A DNA stretch of 12,294 bases from JBFMAP01 sp964632135. Its GTDB lineage: Archaea > Micrarchaeota > Micrarchaeia > Burarchaeales > JBFMAP01. Of this stretch, positions 1-5,811 are shown piece after piece. The stretch is taken from assembly GCA_964632135.1 (NCBI GenBank), contig CAZWEI010000038.1, forward strand, positions 1-12,294, read 5' to 3'. The notes below the pieces were generated by a model. It did no database searches. It was given only the letters and a program-made list of their open reading frames with translations, and was not told the DNA's origin. Within the stretch, counting starts at the first letter, position 1. Each line of letters begins with the position of its first letter. Made by a program: the position numbers and the translations under genes.

Positions 1-30
1 AACATAAACCTCTCGTCGTAAAACTTGTTC

Positions 31-1356
31 ATGAGACTTCTCTTGATAGGGAATGGCGCGCGCGAGCACGCGATAGCGAGCGCGGCCTGCAGGAGCGCCG
101 GCGTCGAACTTTACGCTTATATGGGCGCGCGCAACCCGGGCATCGCGCGCCTTTGCAAGGACTGCAGGGTCGGCAGCGTTACGAGCGCGCCTGAAGTGCT
201 GGAATACGCGCGCAAGCGCAGCATCGATTTGGTTGTTGTCGGGCCCGAGGCGGTTCTCGAGGCGGGCGTGACTGACGCGCTCATCCAGGCGGGAATTCCC
301 TGCGCCTCCCCTACGCGCGAGGCGTCCAGGCTCGAATGGGACAAGGCGTATGCGCGCGCGCTGGGTAAAAAGCACAAGATAAAGGGCTGCCCGCGCTTCG
401 GCGTATTTTCAGATGCGCGCGAGGCTGCAAAATACATCGATTCGCTCGGCGGCGAAGTTGCAGTGAAGCCAGCCGGTCTCACAGGAGGAAAGGGCGTGAA
501 AGTCGCGGGCTACCAGCTCGCGAACGCCGATGATGCAAAGAAATACGCCGCCGAGGTTCTTGGCTCGAACATAGGAAAACTGAACAGCGTAGTTATCGAG
601 GAAAAACTCATCGGCGAGGAGTTCACGCTTCAGGCGTTCGTAGATGGAAAAAACGTGGTTGGAATGCCGGCAGTGCAGGACCACAAGCGCGCGTTCGAGG
701 GCGACGTTGGCCCGAACACAGGCGGCATGGGCTCATACTCGGATAAGGGCTTCATTCTTCCTTTCATCACGCGCAGGGATTACGATGACGGGCTAAAGAT
801 AATGGAAAAAACGATACGCGCGTTCAAGAAGGAAACAGGCACAGAGTACAAGGGATTCCTTTACGGCCAGTTCATGGCAGGCACCGAGGGATTGAAACTC
901 GTGGAGTTCAACGCGCGCCTTGGCGACCCAGAGGCGATGAACGTGCTCGCGCTCCTACGAAGCGATTTCGGCGACATTCTCGCGCGCATTGCCGACGGCT
1001 CTCTCGCTCGCGCGGATTTCGAGGAGAGAGCAACAGTGTGCAAATACCTCGTGCCCGCGGGCTACCCCGAAAACCCGCAGAAAAACCAGCCGCTTAAAAT
1101 TGATGAGAAAAAGATTGAGGAGGCGGACGCGCAAATTTATTACGCAAGCGTGGATGAGCGCGAAGGAGTGATTTACTCCGGCTCATCGCGCGCAATAGCC
1201 CTGCTCGGCATCGCAGACACAATTGATGAGGCGGAGAAAACTGCGGAGCGCGCGACTGAGTTTGTGAGCGGTCCGCTCTTCCACAGGAAGGACATAGGCA
1301 CACGCGCGCTGGTGCAGAAAAGAATCGAGCACATGAGAGAACTGCGGGAAGCCTGA
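31..1356 (+). CDS. purD: Phosphoribosylamine-glycine ligase (GAR synthetase)
   Basis: This enzyme joins glycine to 5-phosphoribosylamine using ATP, the second step of de novo purine synthesis, in the cytoplasm. The 441-residue product is close to the usual PurD length of about 420-440. The N-terminal domain has the GNGAREHA loop at residues 7-14 and GPEAVLEAG at 71-79. The ATP-grasp part shows KPAGLTGGKG at 146-155, IEEKLIGEEF at 189-198, the phosphate/glycine-binding GDVGPNTGGMGSYS at 224-237 and the metal-binding VEFNARLGDPE at 291-301. The C-terminal RKDIG at 419-423 is also typical. An in-frame TTG at 25 is possible, but ATG 31 gives the normal PurD start (MRLLLIGNGAREH). No Shine-Dalgarno site is visible; a CATAAA at about 4-9 lies about 25 nt upstream, which suggests a leaderless transcript. 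No other purine gene is in the window, so the gene appears to stand alone. The family call is secure. Confidence 0.96.
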   Translation: MRLLLIGNGAREHAIASAACRSAGVELYAYMGARNPGIARLCKDCRVGSVTSAPEVLEYARKRSIDLVVVGPEAVLEAGVTDALIQAGIPCASPTREASRLEWDKAYARALGKKHKIKGCPRFGVFSDAREAAKYIDSLGGEVAVKPAGLTGGKGVKVAGYQLANADDAKKYAAEVLGSNIGKLNSVVIEEKLIGEEFTLQAFVDGKNVVGMPAVQDHKRAFEGDVGPNTGGMGSYSDKGFILPFITRRDYDDGLKIMEKTIRAFKKETGTEYKGFLYGQFMAGTEGLKLVEFNARLGDPEAMNVLALLRSDFGDILARIADGSLARADFEERATVCKYLVPAGYPENPQKNQPLKIDEKKIEEADAQIYYASVDEREGVIYSGSSRAIALLGIADTIDEAEKTAERATEFVSGPLFHRKDIGTRALVQKRIEHMRELREA

Positions 1357-1370
1357 ACAACTAATAACTA

Positions 1371-1378
1371 TTTAAATA
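1371..1378 (+). promoter_or_regulatory. TATA box for tRNA-Ile
   Basis: TTTAAATA lies in the short AT-rich gap between purD and the tRNA. Its centre is about 33 nt before the mature tRNA 5' end, so transcription would start a few bases upstream of the tRNA, as expected for archaeal tRNA promoters. The assignment rests on position and composition only. Confidence 0.6.
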
Positions 1379-1407
1379 AAACGAATTATAATTTTCAAAC
1401 AACGCGC

Positions 1408-1482
1408 GGGCCCATAGCTTAGCCTGGTTGGAGCGCTCGGCTGATAACCGAGAGGTCCTGAGTTCAAATCTCAGTGGGCCCA
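1408..1482 (+). tRNA. tRNA-Ile (anticodon GAU)
   Basis: The sequence folds into a full cloverleaf. The acceptor stem is a perfect 7 bp (1408-1414 with 1475-1481), the D stem pairs 1417-1420 with 1431-1434, the anticodon stem CTCGG/CCGAG is at 1436-1440 and 1448-1452, and the T stem CTGAG/CTCAG is at 1458-1462 and 1470-1474 with loop TTCAAAT. The anticodon loop CTGATAA places GAT at 1443-1445, so it reads the isoleucine codons AUC and AUU. The discriminator base is A at 1482. The variable loop is short (5 nt), there is no intron, and CCA is not encoded; the tail must be added by the CCA enzyme encoded further right in this window. Confidence 0.97.
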
Positions 1483-1483
1483 T

Positions 1484-1513
1484 TTCGATTTCGTTTTCAA
1501 ATCTAAAATTTTT
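1484..1513 (+). terminator. T-rich terminator after tRNA-Ile
   Basis: After the tRNA come several T runs (TTTT at 1494-1497, TTTTT at 1509-1513) without a strong hairpin. This fits archaeal oligo-T termination. The same AT-rich gap also separates the convergent diiron gene, whose stop codon begins at 1515 and ends at 1513. Confidence 0.4.
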
Positions 1514-2034
1514 CATCCCTGTATGCTGAAATGCTCCTCGAGCTCGGCCCAGTAACTGTGCAGTTTCGCGTCCCCGCGCGCAAACTCGAACCAGCTCAGG
1601 TGCTGCTTTTCTTCTTCGATTATCAACTGGAGCGCGCCCCTGAGCTCCCTTCCTTTCAGCTCGCGCCTGTCTTCCTCGTAGAGCGCGATTGATTTTTTCT
1701 CCGTCTTTATCGCCTCCTCCATTATCTTCACGTCCATCGCGACCTCGTGCCTCTTGCGGTATTCTATCGGCTTCGGGAAGATGCGCGGCCTTTTGAGAAT
1801 TTTCACCTGCCTCTTAAGCACGGCGGGCGCGTGCCTGCGCGCGAGATTCTCGAAAAACAAGAGATGTCGCTTCTCCTCGCTCACGAGAAACTCGAGAATC
1901 GCCTTTCCGTTCGGGTCCTTAACCCTGCGCGCTGCACTAGAGTAGAAGCCTATTCCTTTTTTTTCTATGCTGATTGCGCTCTTGAACGCGCTCAGGAAAA
2001 CCTTCTCCTCGTCCTTCCGTTTTTTGCCGGCCAT
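1513..2034 (-). CDS. Ferritin-like diiron (rubrerythrin-type) protein
   Basis: This is a 173-residue helical protein of the ferritin-like/rubrerythrin-type family. Two repeats of the diiron signature are visible: Glu24 (IEKKG) with Glu54 and His57 (EEKRH), then Glu112 (TEKKS) with Glu142 and His145 (EEKQH). These supply the carboxylate and histidine ligands expected for a two-iron site in a four-helix bundle. There is no C-terminal CxxC rubredoxin domain, so it is not a full rubrerythrin. Related proteins often act in peroxide or oxygen defence, but the substrate here is not shown. TTG (2049) and GTG (2043) in-frame starts exist; ATG 2034 is preferred because the G-rich GGGGGTGGGG just before it looks like the ribosome-binding site. 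It follows the coaD fusion by 21 nt and is probably cotranscribed with it. Confidence 0.85.
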   Translation of the reverse strand: MAGKKRKDEEKVFLSAFKSAISIEKKGIGFYSSAARRVKDPNGKAILEFLVSEEKRHLLFFENLARRHAPAVLKRQVKILKRPRIFPKPIEYRKRHEVAMDVKIMEEAIKTEKKSIALYEEDRRELKGRELRGALQLIIEEEKQHLSWFEFARGDAKLHSYWAELEEHFSIQG

Positions 2035-2055
2035 TATCCCCACCCCCAACGCACA

Positions 2056-3087
2056 TCATCTGTACAAACGCGCGCTCAGCCTTGGCAGCATCGCGCACAG
2101 GAAAGCCTGCTGAATCATATCCTCGCGCCTCGCGAGTCCGCGCGAGAGGAAATGCAGCGCGCCGCCTTTCTCGCCGATTTTCTCTATTCCCGCAATTTCA
2201 GAAAATATGCCCCCCATGTCGCTCTTTTCCTTCCTAATCCTCTCGACAATCTTTCGCGGGACCTCGAACCCCATCGAGCATCCGAGCGTCGTCTGCTCGC
2301 CGTCGTGAACCGCGCACCACAGGAAATCGAAATATTTTTTCTCGAACTCGAAAAGCCCGCTCTCCAGCCCCACGCCATAATCAGCGCGAAGTTTTTTATG
2401 CGCGCGCATCGCCCGCTCAACCGCCCCGTCAATCGTGCTCTCTCCAAATGGTTGCCTTCCAGCGCGCGTTTCCACCTTCGCTCCTTCCACCTCCAATTTG
2501 CGGCAAGCCGCAAATGGACCATTTTTGCCCCCAGGCAAAAATTGGTGCGCGAGAAAAGGAAATATTCTGTTCGCGACCGCGCGCACGCCGTTTATTTTGT
2601 TCGGGTTCGTCGAGCCGAGAGCGATCCGCAGGGGCTTCAATCTCTTTCCGCGCTCGTCAATCTCTCCCGAAAGCACGCGCTCGCACGAGAGGCGCTTCAA
2701 ATCCTCTGCATAAACGATAGGAACAACGACAATCTCAAGTTTTTTCAATTTTTTCCGCGTCCGCGCTTCATTTATTTCGCGCGCGGTTTTCTCGGTCTCG
2801 GCGCTAACGACAATCGCATCAAGTTTCTCATCGCGCGCCGCAGGCCCAAACCTATCCTCGATTTTCACAATCTCGGCGCGCGCCGCATTCTCGCCCAAAA
2901 ATTCTAGAAGCTGCCTTTTCCGCGCGCCGAAACTCTTGATCTTGTAGTCCTTGCGCCTGCGCGCGAACCCGTCGCTCGTGAGCCCGATGAGCACGCGCCC
3001 CCCGATGGAAAACGCTTTTGAAAGGAGCGCGCGGTGGCCTGCGTGAATCACCTCAAAAGTCCCGCCCAGAACGACGCGCCCGAACAT
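2056..3087 (-). CDS. coaD: Fused phosphopantetheine adenylyltransferase and YjjX-type inosine/xanthosine triphosphatase
   Basis: This is a 343-residue two-domain protein. Residues about 1-150 are an archaeal phosphopantetheine adenylyltransferase, which makes dephospho-CoA from 4'-phosphopantetheine and ATP. It shows VLGGTFEVIHAGH with the HxGH nucleotidyl-transfer motif (His15, His18), a basic stretch near 43-58, and CERVLSGEIDERG near 135-147. Residues about 153-343 resemble the YjjX/DUF84 family, which hydrolyses ITP and XTP: IALGSTNPNKINGVRAV at 155-171, QPFGESTIDGAVERA at 212-226, YGVGLESGLFE at 237-247 and GGALHFLSRGLARRE at 308-322. Residues 181-199 have no counterpart I can place in the family and are encoded by a pair of hairpins (2493-2546). 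The ATG at 3087 follows a TATA-like element by about 26 nt, which suggests a leaderless mRNA. The diiron gene follows 21 nt downstream. Domain calls are firm; catalytic activity of the second half despite the insert is unproven. Confidence 0.9.
   Translation of the reverse strand: MFGRVVLGGTFEVIHAGHRALLSKAFSIGGRVLIGLTSDGFARRRKDYKIKSFGARKRQLLEFLGENAARAEIVKIEDRFGPAARDEKLDAIVVSAETEKTAREINEARTRKKLKKLEIVVVPIVYAEDLKRLSCERVLSGEIDERGKRLKPLRIALGSTNPNKINGVRAVANRIFPFLAHQFLPGGKNGPFAACRKLEVEGAKVETRAGRQPFGESTIDGAVERAMRAHKKLRADYGVGLESGLFEFEKKYFDFLWCAVHDGEQTTLGCSMGFEVPRKIVERIRKEKSDMGGIFSEIAGIEKIGEKGGALHFLSRGLARREDMIQQAFLCAMLPRLSARLYR
2493..2546. repeat. Pair of adjacent hairpins inside coaD/yjjX coding sequence
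   Basis: Two inverted repeats sit back to back. The first pairs ATTTGCGGC (2496-2504) with GCCGCAAAT (2507-2515) around a 2-nt loop, extended by CC/GG past one bulged A. The second pairs TTTTTGCC (2522-2529) with GGCAAAAA (2534-2541) around CCCA, extended by further pairs past one bulged base. The outer ends, CCAATTT and AAAAATTGG, are themselves complementary in part. The whole 54-nt block is open in the coding frame and adds about 18 residues to the NTPase domain. It looks like a small palindromic element, but no second copy is seen in the window. Confidence 0.7.
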
Positions 3088-3093
3088 AAAGGA

Positions 3094-3106
3094 ATATTAA
3101 AAACAT
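3094..3106 (+). promoter_or_regulatory. TATA-like element for the DUF357 gene
   Basis: The AT-rich ATATTAAAAACAT is centred about 24 nt before ATG 3123, which fits leaderless transcription of the DUF357 gene. It lies inside a 35-bp gap shared with the divergent coaD fusion gene. Confidence 0.45.
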
Positions 3107-3107
3107 A

Positions 3108-3118
3108 CTTTTAAATAA
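3108..3118 (-). promoter_or_regulatory. TATA box for the coaD fusion operon
   Basis: Read on the minus strand, TTATTTAAAAG is centred about 26 nt upstream of the coaD ATG at 3087. There is no room for a ribosome-binding site after the expected start of transcription, so the message is probably leaderless. The element overlaps the region just upstream of the DUF357 start, so the two promoters are interleaved. Confidence 0.55.
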
Positions 3119-3122
3119 ACTC

Positions 3123-3353
3123 ATGGGCGAGATGGACAATGCAGAGCGCATCCAAAGTGACATAGAGCAATTCCACACCAGCGCGAAAAAGTTCGCGCGT
3201 GTGCGCGGAAAAAAGAAGGAATTGCTCGAGCAGGCCGCGCGCTACTGCGAGGACGCGAAATACTACTTGAAAAAGAAGGATTACGTGAGCGCGTTCGGGT
3301 GCATCAATTACGCGCACGGGATTCTCGACGCCTTAAGGGCATTGGGGCATTAG
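3123..3353 (+). CDS. DUF357-family helical protein
   Basis: This is a 76-residue, highly charged, all-helical protein. The C-terminal half, ALRYYxDAxYYLKKxDYxxAFxxxNYAHGxLDA-like (here ARYCEDAKYYLKKKDY followed by VSAFGCINYAHGILDA, residues 39-70), matches the archaeal DUF357 family. The family has no established function that I know of; its helical-hairpin shape suggests a protein-binding role. ATG 3132 is an alternative start four codons in. The product is short but complete compared with other members. It is the first rightward gene after the divergent promoter region, and the coiled-coil gene follows after about 100 bp with its own promoter. Confidence 0.8.
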   Translation: MGEMDNAERIQSDIEQFHTSAKKFARVRGKKKELLEQAARYCEDAKYYLKKKDYVSAFGCINYAHGILDALRALGH

Positions 3354-3437
3354 ACAATCGTGCGAAAGGGGTTAGACTATCGTCGTAGGAAAGACATAAA
3401 TACAGGCTATTTCAAATACCTACGGTCGTCTGAAAGG
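3350..3437. repeat. Degenerate short repeats upstream of the coiled-coil gene
   Basis: TTAGACAATCGT (3350-3361) recurs as TTAGACTATCGT (3372-3383), 11 of 12 identical and spaced 22 bp. TCGTGCGAAAGG (3358-3369) recurs as TCGTCTGAAAGG (3426-3437), 10 of 12. CGTAGG (3384-3389) is inverted as CCTACG (3419-3424) around the TATA-like box. The arrangement could be operator sites or the trace of a local duplication; it is too degenerate to decide by eye. Confidence 0.4.
3396..3403 (+). promoter_or_regulatory. TATA box for the coiled-coil gene
   Basis: ATAAATAC predicts a transcription start near 3425 and a leader of about 33 nt carrying the strong ribosome-binding site at 3446-3453. It lies between the inverted CGTAGG and CCTACG copies, where bound protein would block or modulate the promoter. 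Confidence 0.45.
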
Positions 3438-3445
3438 TTACAGTG

Positions 3446-3453
3446 GGAGGTGG
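3446..3453 (+). promoter_or_regulatory. Shine-Dalgarno site of the coiled-coil gene
   Basis: GGAGGTGG is a near-perfect complement to an archaeal 16S rRNA 3' end and lies 4 nt before ATG 3458. It rules in the ATG over the in-frame GTG at 3443, which would overlap the site. Confidence 0.75.
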
Positions 3454-3457
3454 GCTT

Positions 3458-4333
3458 ATGCACAAGCTTACCCGAGATACTGCGCCGCCCTATTACAGGG
3501 TAGGCTCTACTTCTGACCATACATTAAACTCGCTAGGCCTAGGAACCGGGCTGGGCGCGAGGTTCCGCGCGAACACGAACAACGAGACTGGCAAATCCAA
3601 AGAGCTAGTACTGATGGTCGAGAAGATGCGTGACTGCCTCGGAGGTTCCCCACTTGAAGGCATAGAGGTAGTGCTGGTCAAAACTCCCAAATCAGGTTTC
3701 ATAGTCACAGAAATGGTTGACAAACCTCCAAAAGAATGCGCTGGCGCAGCGCTCACAAAGGACGAAATCAGGGAAATGCTCGTCGCTTTGGACAAATTGA
3801 AGAAGCGAAACGGATACGCCGGCTACCCCAGCGTGCTAACAGCGTTGAGCGATATGATAAAACTGTTGCGAAATAAAGCAAAAGACAACCGACTGGGCAA
3901 AGAGTGCAAAAAAATAGCCGGACAGATGAAAGACCAGTTGAAAGATGTGTTACGTCTTTATCTCGCTTTTTGGGAACTTACGATGATATACGCAGATGGT
4001 GCCGACAAGTATGGCGCCCTATTCCCAGAAGAGGATGTGAACAAAGTGAGAAAACAGGCACTTGTTTTCAAAAGGGATTTTGAAAGGGAAAGCGCTCCGC
4101 TTAGGAAGGAGGTTAATCAACAACTCAAAAAAGAAATAATGGAATTAGAGCAACTCAAACAGCAATTAAAAAATGATAAGGGAAACGATGAGTTGAAGCA
4201 ACAAATTGAAGAGAAAGAAGCGCTGATACTCGAACTAAAATCAAAGATAGAATACAAAAGTTTTATAGTTGTGCAAGTTTACCGGGCGCGCGAACTTCTG
4301 AAGGATGTTTACACCGCGTTCTCCACCGCCTAA
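3458..4333 (+). CDS. Unrecognised protein with C-terminal coiled coil
   Basis: I do not recognise this 291-residue protein. The N-terminal 100 residues are mixed, with a Gly-rich stretch LGLGTGLGARF at 26-36 and a short segment that looks like beta strands (GIEVVLVKTPKSGFIVTEMV, 68-87). Residues 100-205 are predicted helical by eye. Residues about 216-268 are rich in Glu, Lys, Gln and Leu with heptad-like spacing, indicating a coiled coil, followed by a final helix. There is no signal peptide or membrane segment. The start is set by a strong Shine-Dalgarno site. Codon choice and base composition differ from neighbours: GCGCGC is sparse and AT-ending codons are common. The gene sits between DUF357 and cca with its own promoter, and its end is 58 nt before cca. 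It may be a lineage-specific or acquired gene. Confidence 0.75.
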   Translation: MHKLTRDTAPPYYRVGSTSDHTLNSLGLGTGLGARFRANTNNETGKSKELVLMVEKMRDCLGGSPLEGIEVVLVKTPKSGFIVTEMVDKPPKECAGAALTKDEIREMLVALDKLKKRNGYAGYPSVLTALSDMIKLLRNKAKDNRLGKECKKIAGQMKDQLKDVLRLYLAFWELTMIYADGADKYGALFPEEDVNKVRKQALVFKRDFERESAPLRKEVNQQLKKEIMELEQLKQQLKNDKGNDELKQQIEEKEALILELKSKIEYKSFIVVQVYRARELLKDVYTAFSTA

Positions 4334-4360
4334 CCCATTCCTCGCGCGCCCACGCGCACA

Positions 4361-4370
4361 TTATTTAAAC
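4361..4370 (+). promoter_or_regulatory. TATA box for the cca operon
   Basis: TTATTTAAAC is centred about 26 nt upstream of ATG 4392. This is the spacing expected when transcription starts at the start codon, so the cca message is probably leaderless. It also supports ATG 4392 over the upstream TTG- or ATG-type starts that overlap the previous gene. Confidence 0.65.
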
Positions 4371-4391
4371 CATTTGCCCCGATATAGTATC

Positions 4392-5801
4392 ATGCACAAG
4401 CCGATCAAGATGAGAAGGAGCGTGAAGGCAGACGACCGCACGGACAGGGTTCTTTCGCGCGTTCTTTCGAAAATCAAGCCCTCGCACGCAGAGGAGAAAA
4501 AGGACGATGAGTTCGCGCGCAAACTAATCGCAAAACTTCGCGCGGTAGTGCCGCCTGACGTTGAAATAGAGATGGCCGGCTCCATCGCGAAGAAAACAAA
4601 CCTGCGCGGGGACAGAGATTTCGACGTTTTCATCTTGTTTCCAAAGGAATACACGAAAAAGGACCTAGTTACGCTCGGGCTCAATTACGCGAAGAAGGCA
4701 ATGCACCCGCACCAGTGGGAAATCGGCTATGCCGAGCATCCATATTTGCGCGCGAAAGTCGAGGGCTGCGATGTCGACGTCGTTCCTTCCTTCAAGATAT
4801 ACCACGCAGGCGAGATGCTTTCATCGGTCGACCGCTCGCCGCTTCACACCGAATATGTTCTGAAAAACATGAGCGAGAAGCAGCGCGATGACGTGCGCCT
4901 TCTGAAGCAGTTTCTCAAGAGAATAGGCGCGTACGGCGCGGAGTTGAAGACCGCTGGCTTCTCAGGTTACCTGTGCGAGTTGCTCATACTGCAGTGCAAG
5001 TCTTTCAAGGAACTGCTTTCCGCGGCGAGCGGCGAGTGGGGCGAGTTCATATTAATAGATTTCAAGGGCGAGCACGTTCCCGAGGAAGCTAAGGAAAAAT
5101 TCCACACCAGTTTTGTTGTTGTGGACCCTGTTGACGAGAACCGGAATGTCGCCGCAGTCGTCTCGCGCGCCTCCCTTTCCAAATTCATACTCGCGGCGCG
5201 CTCCTTCCTCGAGCATCCATCAGAGGAATACTTTTTCGTTTCGCTCGCGCACGCGCACAGGCAAGAGATTCAGAAAAGAATCCGCGCGCGCGGGACCGAG
5301 ATTTTCTACATCCGCTTCGCAGCGCCCCGCGTGGTTCCGGACATACTCTGGCCCCAGATGAAGAAGACCGCGCTCTCGCTCGTGAAGCATTTAGAGATGG
5401 CTGGGTTCAGGGTTTTCGGCTGGGACGTCTGGTCCGACGACGAGAAGGAATGCCTCATTCTTATTGAGATGGAGGTAGCACGGCTTCCTTCAGTGCGCAA
5501 GGCGCAGGGCCCGCCCGTCCATTACAAAAATGACGTTTACGATTTCCTGAAAAAGCACGAGCGTTCGCTTGACATATGGATTGAGGATGAGCGCGTTGTG
5601 AGCATTGAAAAGAGAAAATACACGCACGCTGGCGAACTCATCCGCGATGTCGCGCGCAACCCGAAAAACTATGGGGTTCCTGACAAAATCGCGCCGCATT
5701 TCAAAAGGTATAAACTTCTGAACGAGCGCGAGGCGCTCTCCGAGAAATATTTGCCTCTTATGAGACAATATTTCGTGAAAAAAGGGTTCTATCTGGAATG
5801 A
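4392..5801 (+). CDS. cca: Class I (archaeal) CCA-adding tRNA nucleotidyltransferase
   Basis: This enzyme adds or repairs the CCA end of tRNAs from CTP and ATP without a nucleic acid template. The 469-residue product carries the class I nucleotidyltransferase signature: AGSIAKKT (62-69), then RDFDVFILFP (75-84) with the catalytic aspartates Asp76 and Asp78, and CDVDVVP (126-132) with the likely third carboxylate Asp129. RSPLHTEYVLKNM (148-160), LLKQFLKRIGAYGAE (170-184), TAGFSGYLCELLI (187-199) and VVDPVDENRNVAAVVS (243-258) follow in the order of archaeal CCA enzymes. It is slightly longer than the roughly 440-residue family norm, partly from a basic N-terminal tail. An upstream in-frame extension to 4305 exists but overlaps the preceding gene; the promoter position favours ATG 4392. 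It heads a close-packed run with asnS, ribL and the antiporter. The window's tRNA-Ile lacks an encoded CCA. Confidence 0.96.
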   Translation: MHKPIKMRRSVKADDRTDRVLSRVLSKIKPSHAEEKKDDEFARKLIAKLRAVVPPDVEIEMAGSIAKKTNLRGDRDFDVFILFPKEYTKKDLVTLGLNYAKKAMHPHQWEIGYAEHPYLRAKVEGCDVDVVPSFKIYHAGEMLSSVDRSPLHTEYVLKNMSEKQRDDVRLLKQFLKRIGAYGAELKTAGFSGYLCELLILQCKSFKELLSAASGEWGEFILIDFKGEHVPEEAKEKFHTSFVVVDPVDENRNVAAVVSRASLSKFILAARSFLEHPSEEYFFVSLAHAHRQEIQKRIRARGTEIFYIRFAAPRVVPDILWPQMKKTALSLVKHLEMAGFRVFGWDVWSDDEKECLILIEMEVARLPSVRKAQGPPVHYKNDVYDFLKKHERSLDIWIEDERVVSIEKRKYTHAGELIRDVARNPKNYGVPDKIAPHFKRYKLLNEREALSEKYLPLMRQYFVKKGFYLE

Positions 5802-5811
5802 AGGCGAGCGT

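Noticed and set aside
1747..2907. Long plus-strand open frame (386 codons) opposite the diiron and coaD genes
   Set aside because: It lies antisense to two genes with clear family motifs, crosses their boundary, and its translation has no domain; GC-rich, GCGC-rich DNA often leaves such frames open.
3350..3437. Possible CRISPR remnant from the spaced repeats
   Set aside because: There are only two short imperfect copies per motif, without regular spacer length or neighbouring cas genes.
4305..4391. Longer CCA enzyme starting at 4305
   Set aside because: The extension overlaps the preceding gene, is Pro/Arg-rich, lies upstream of the TATA-like box, and has no counterpart in the family.
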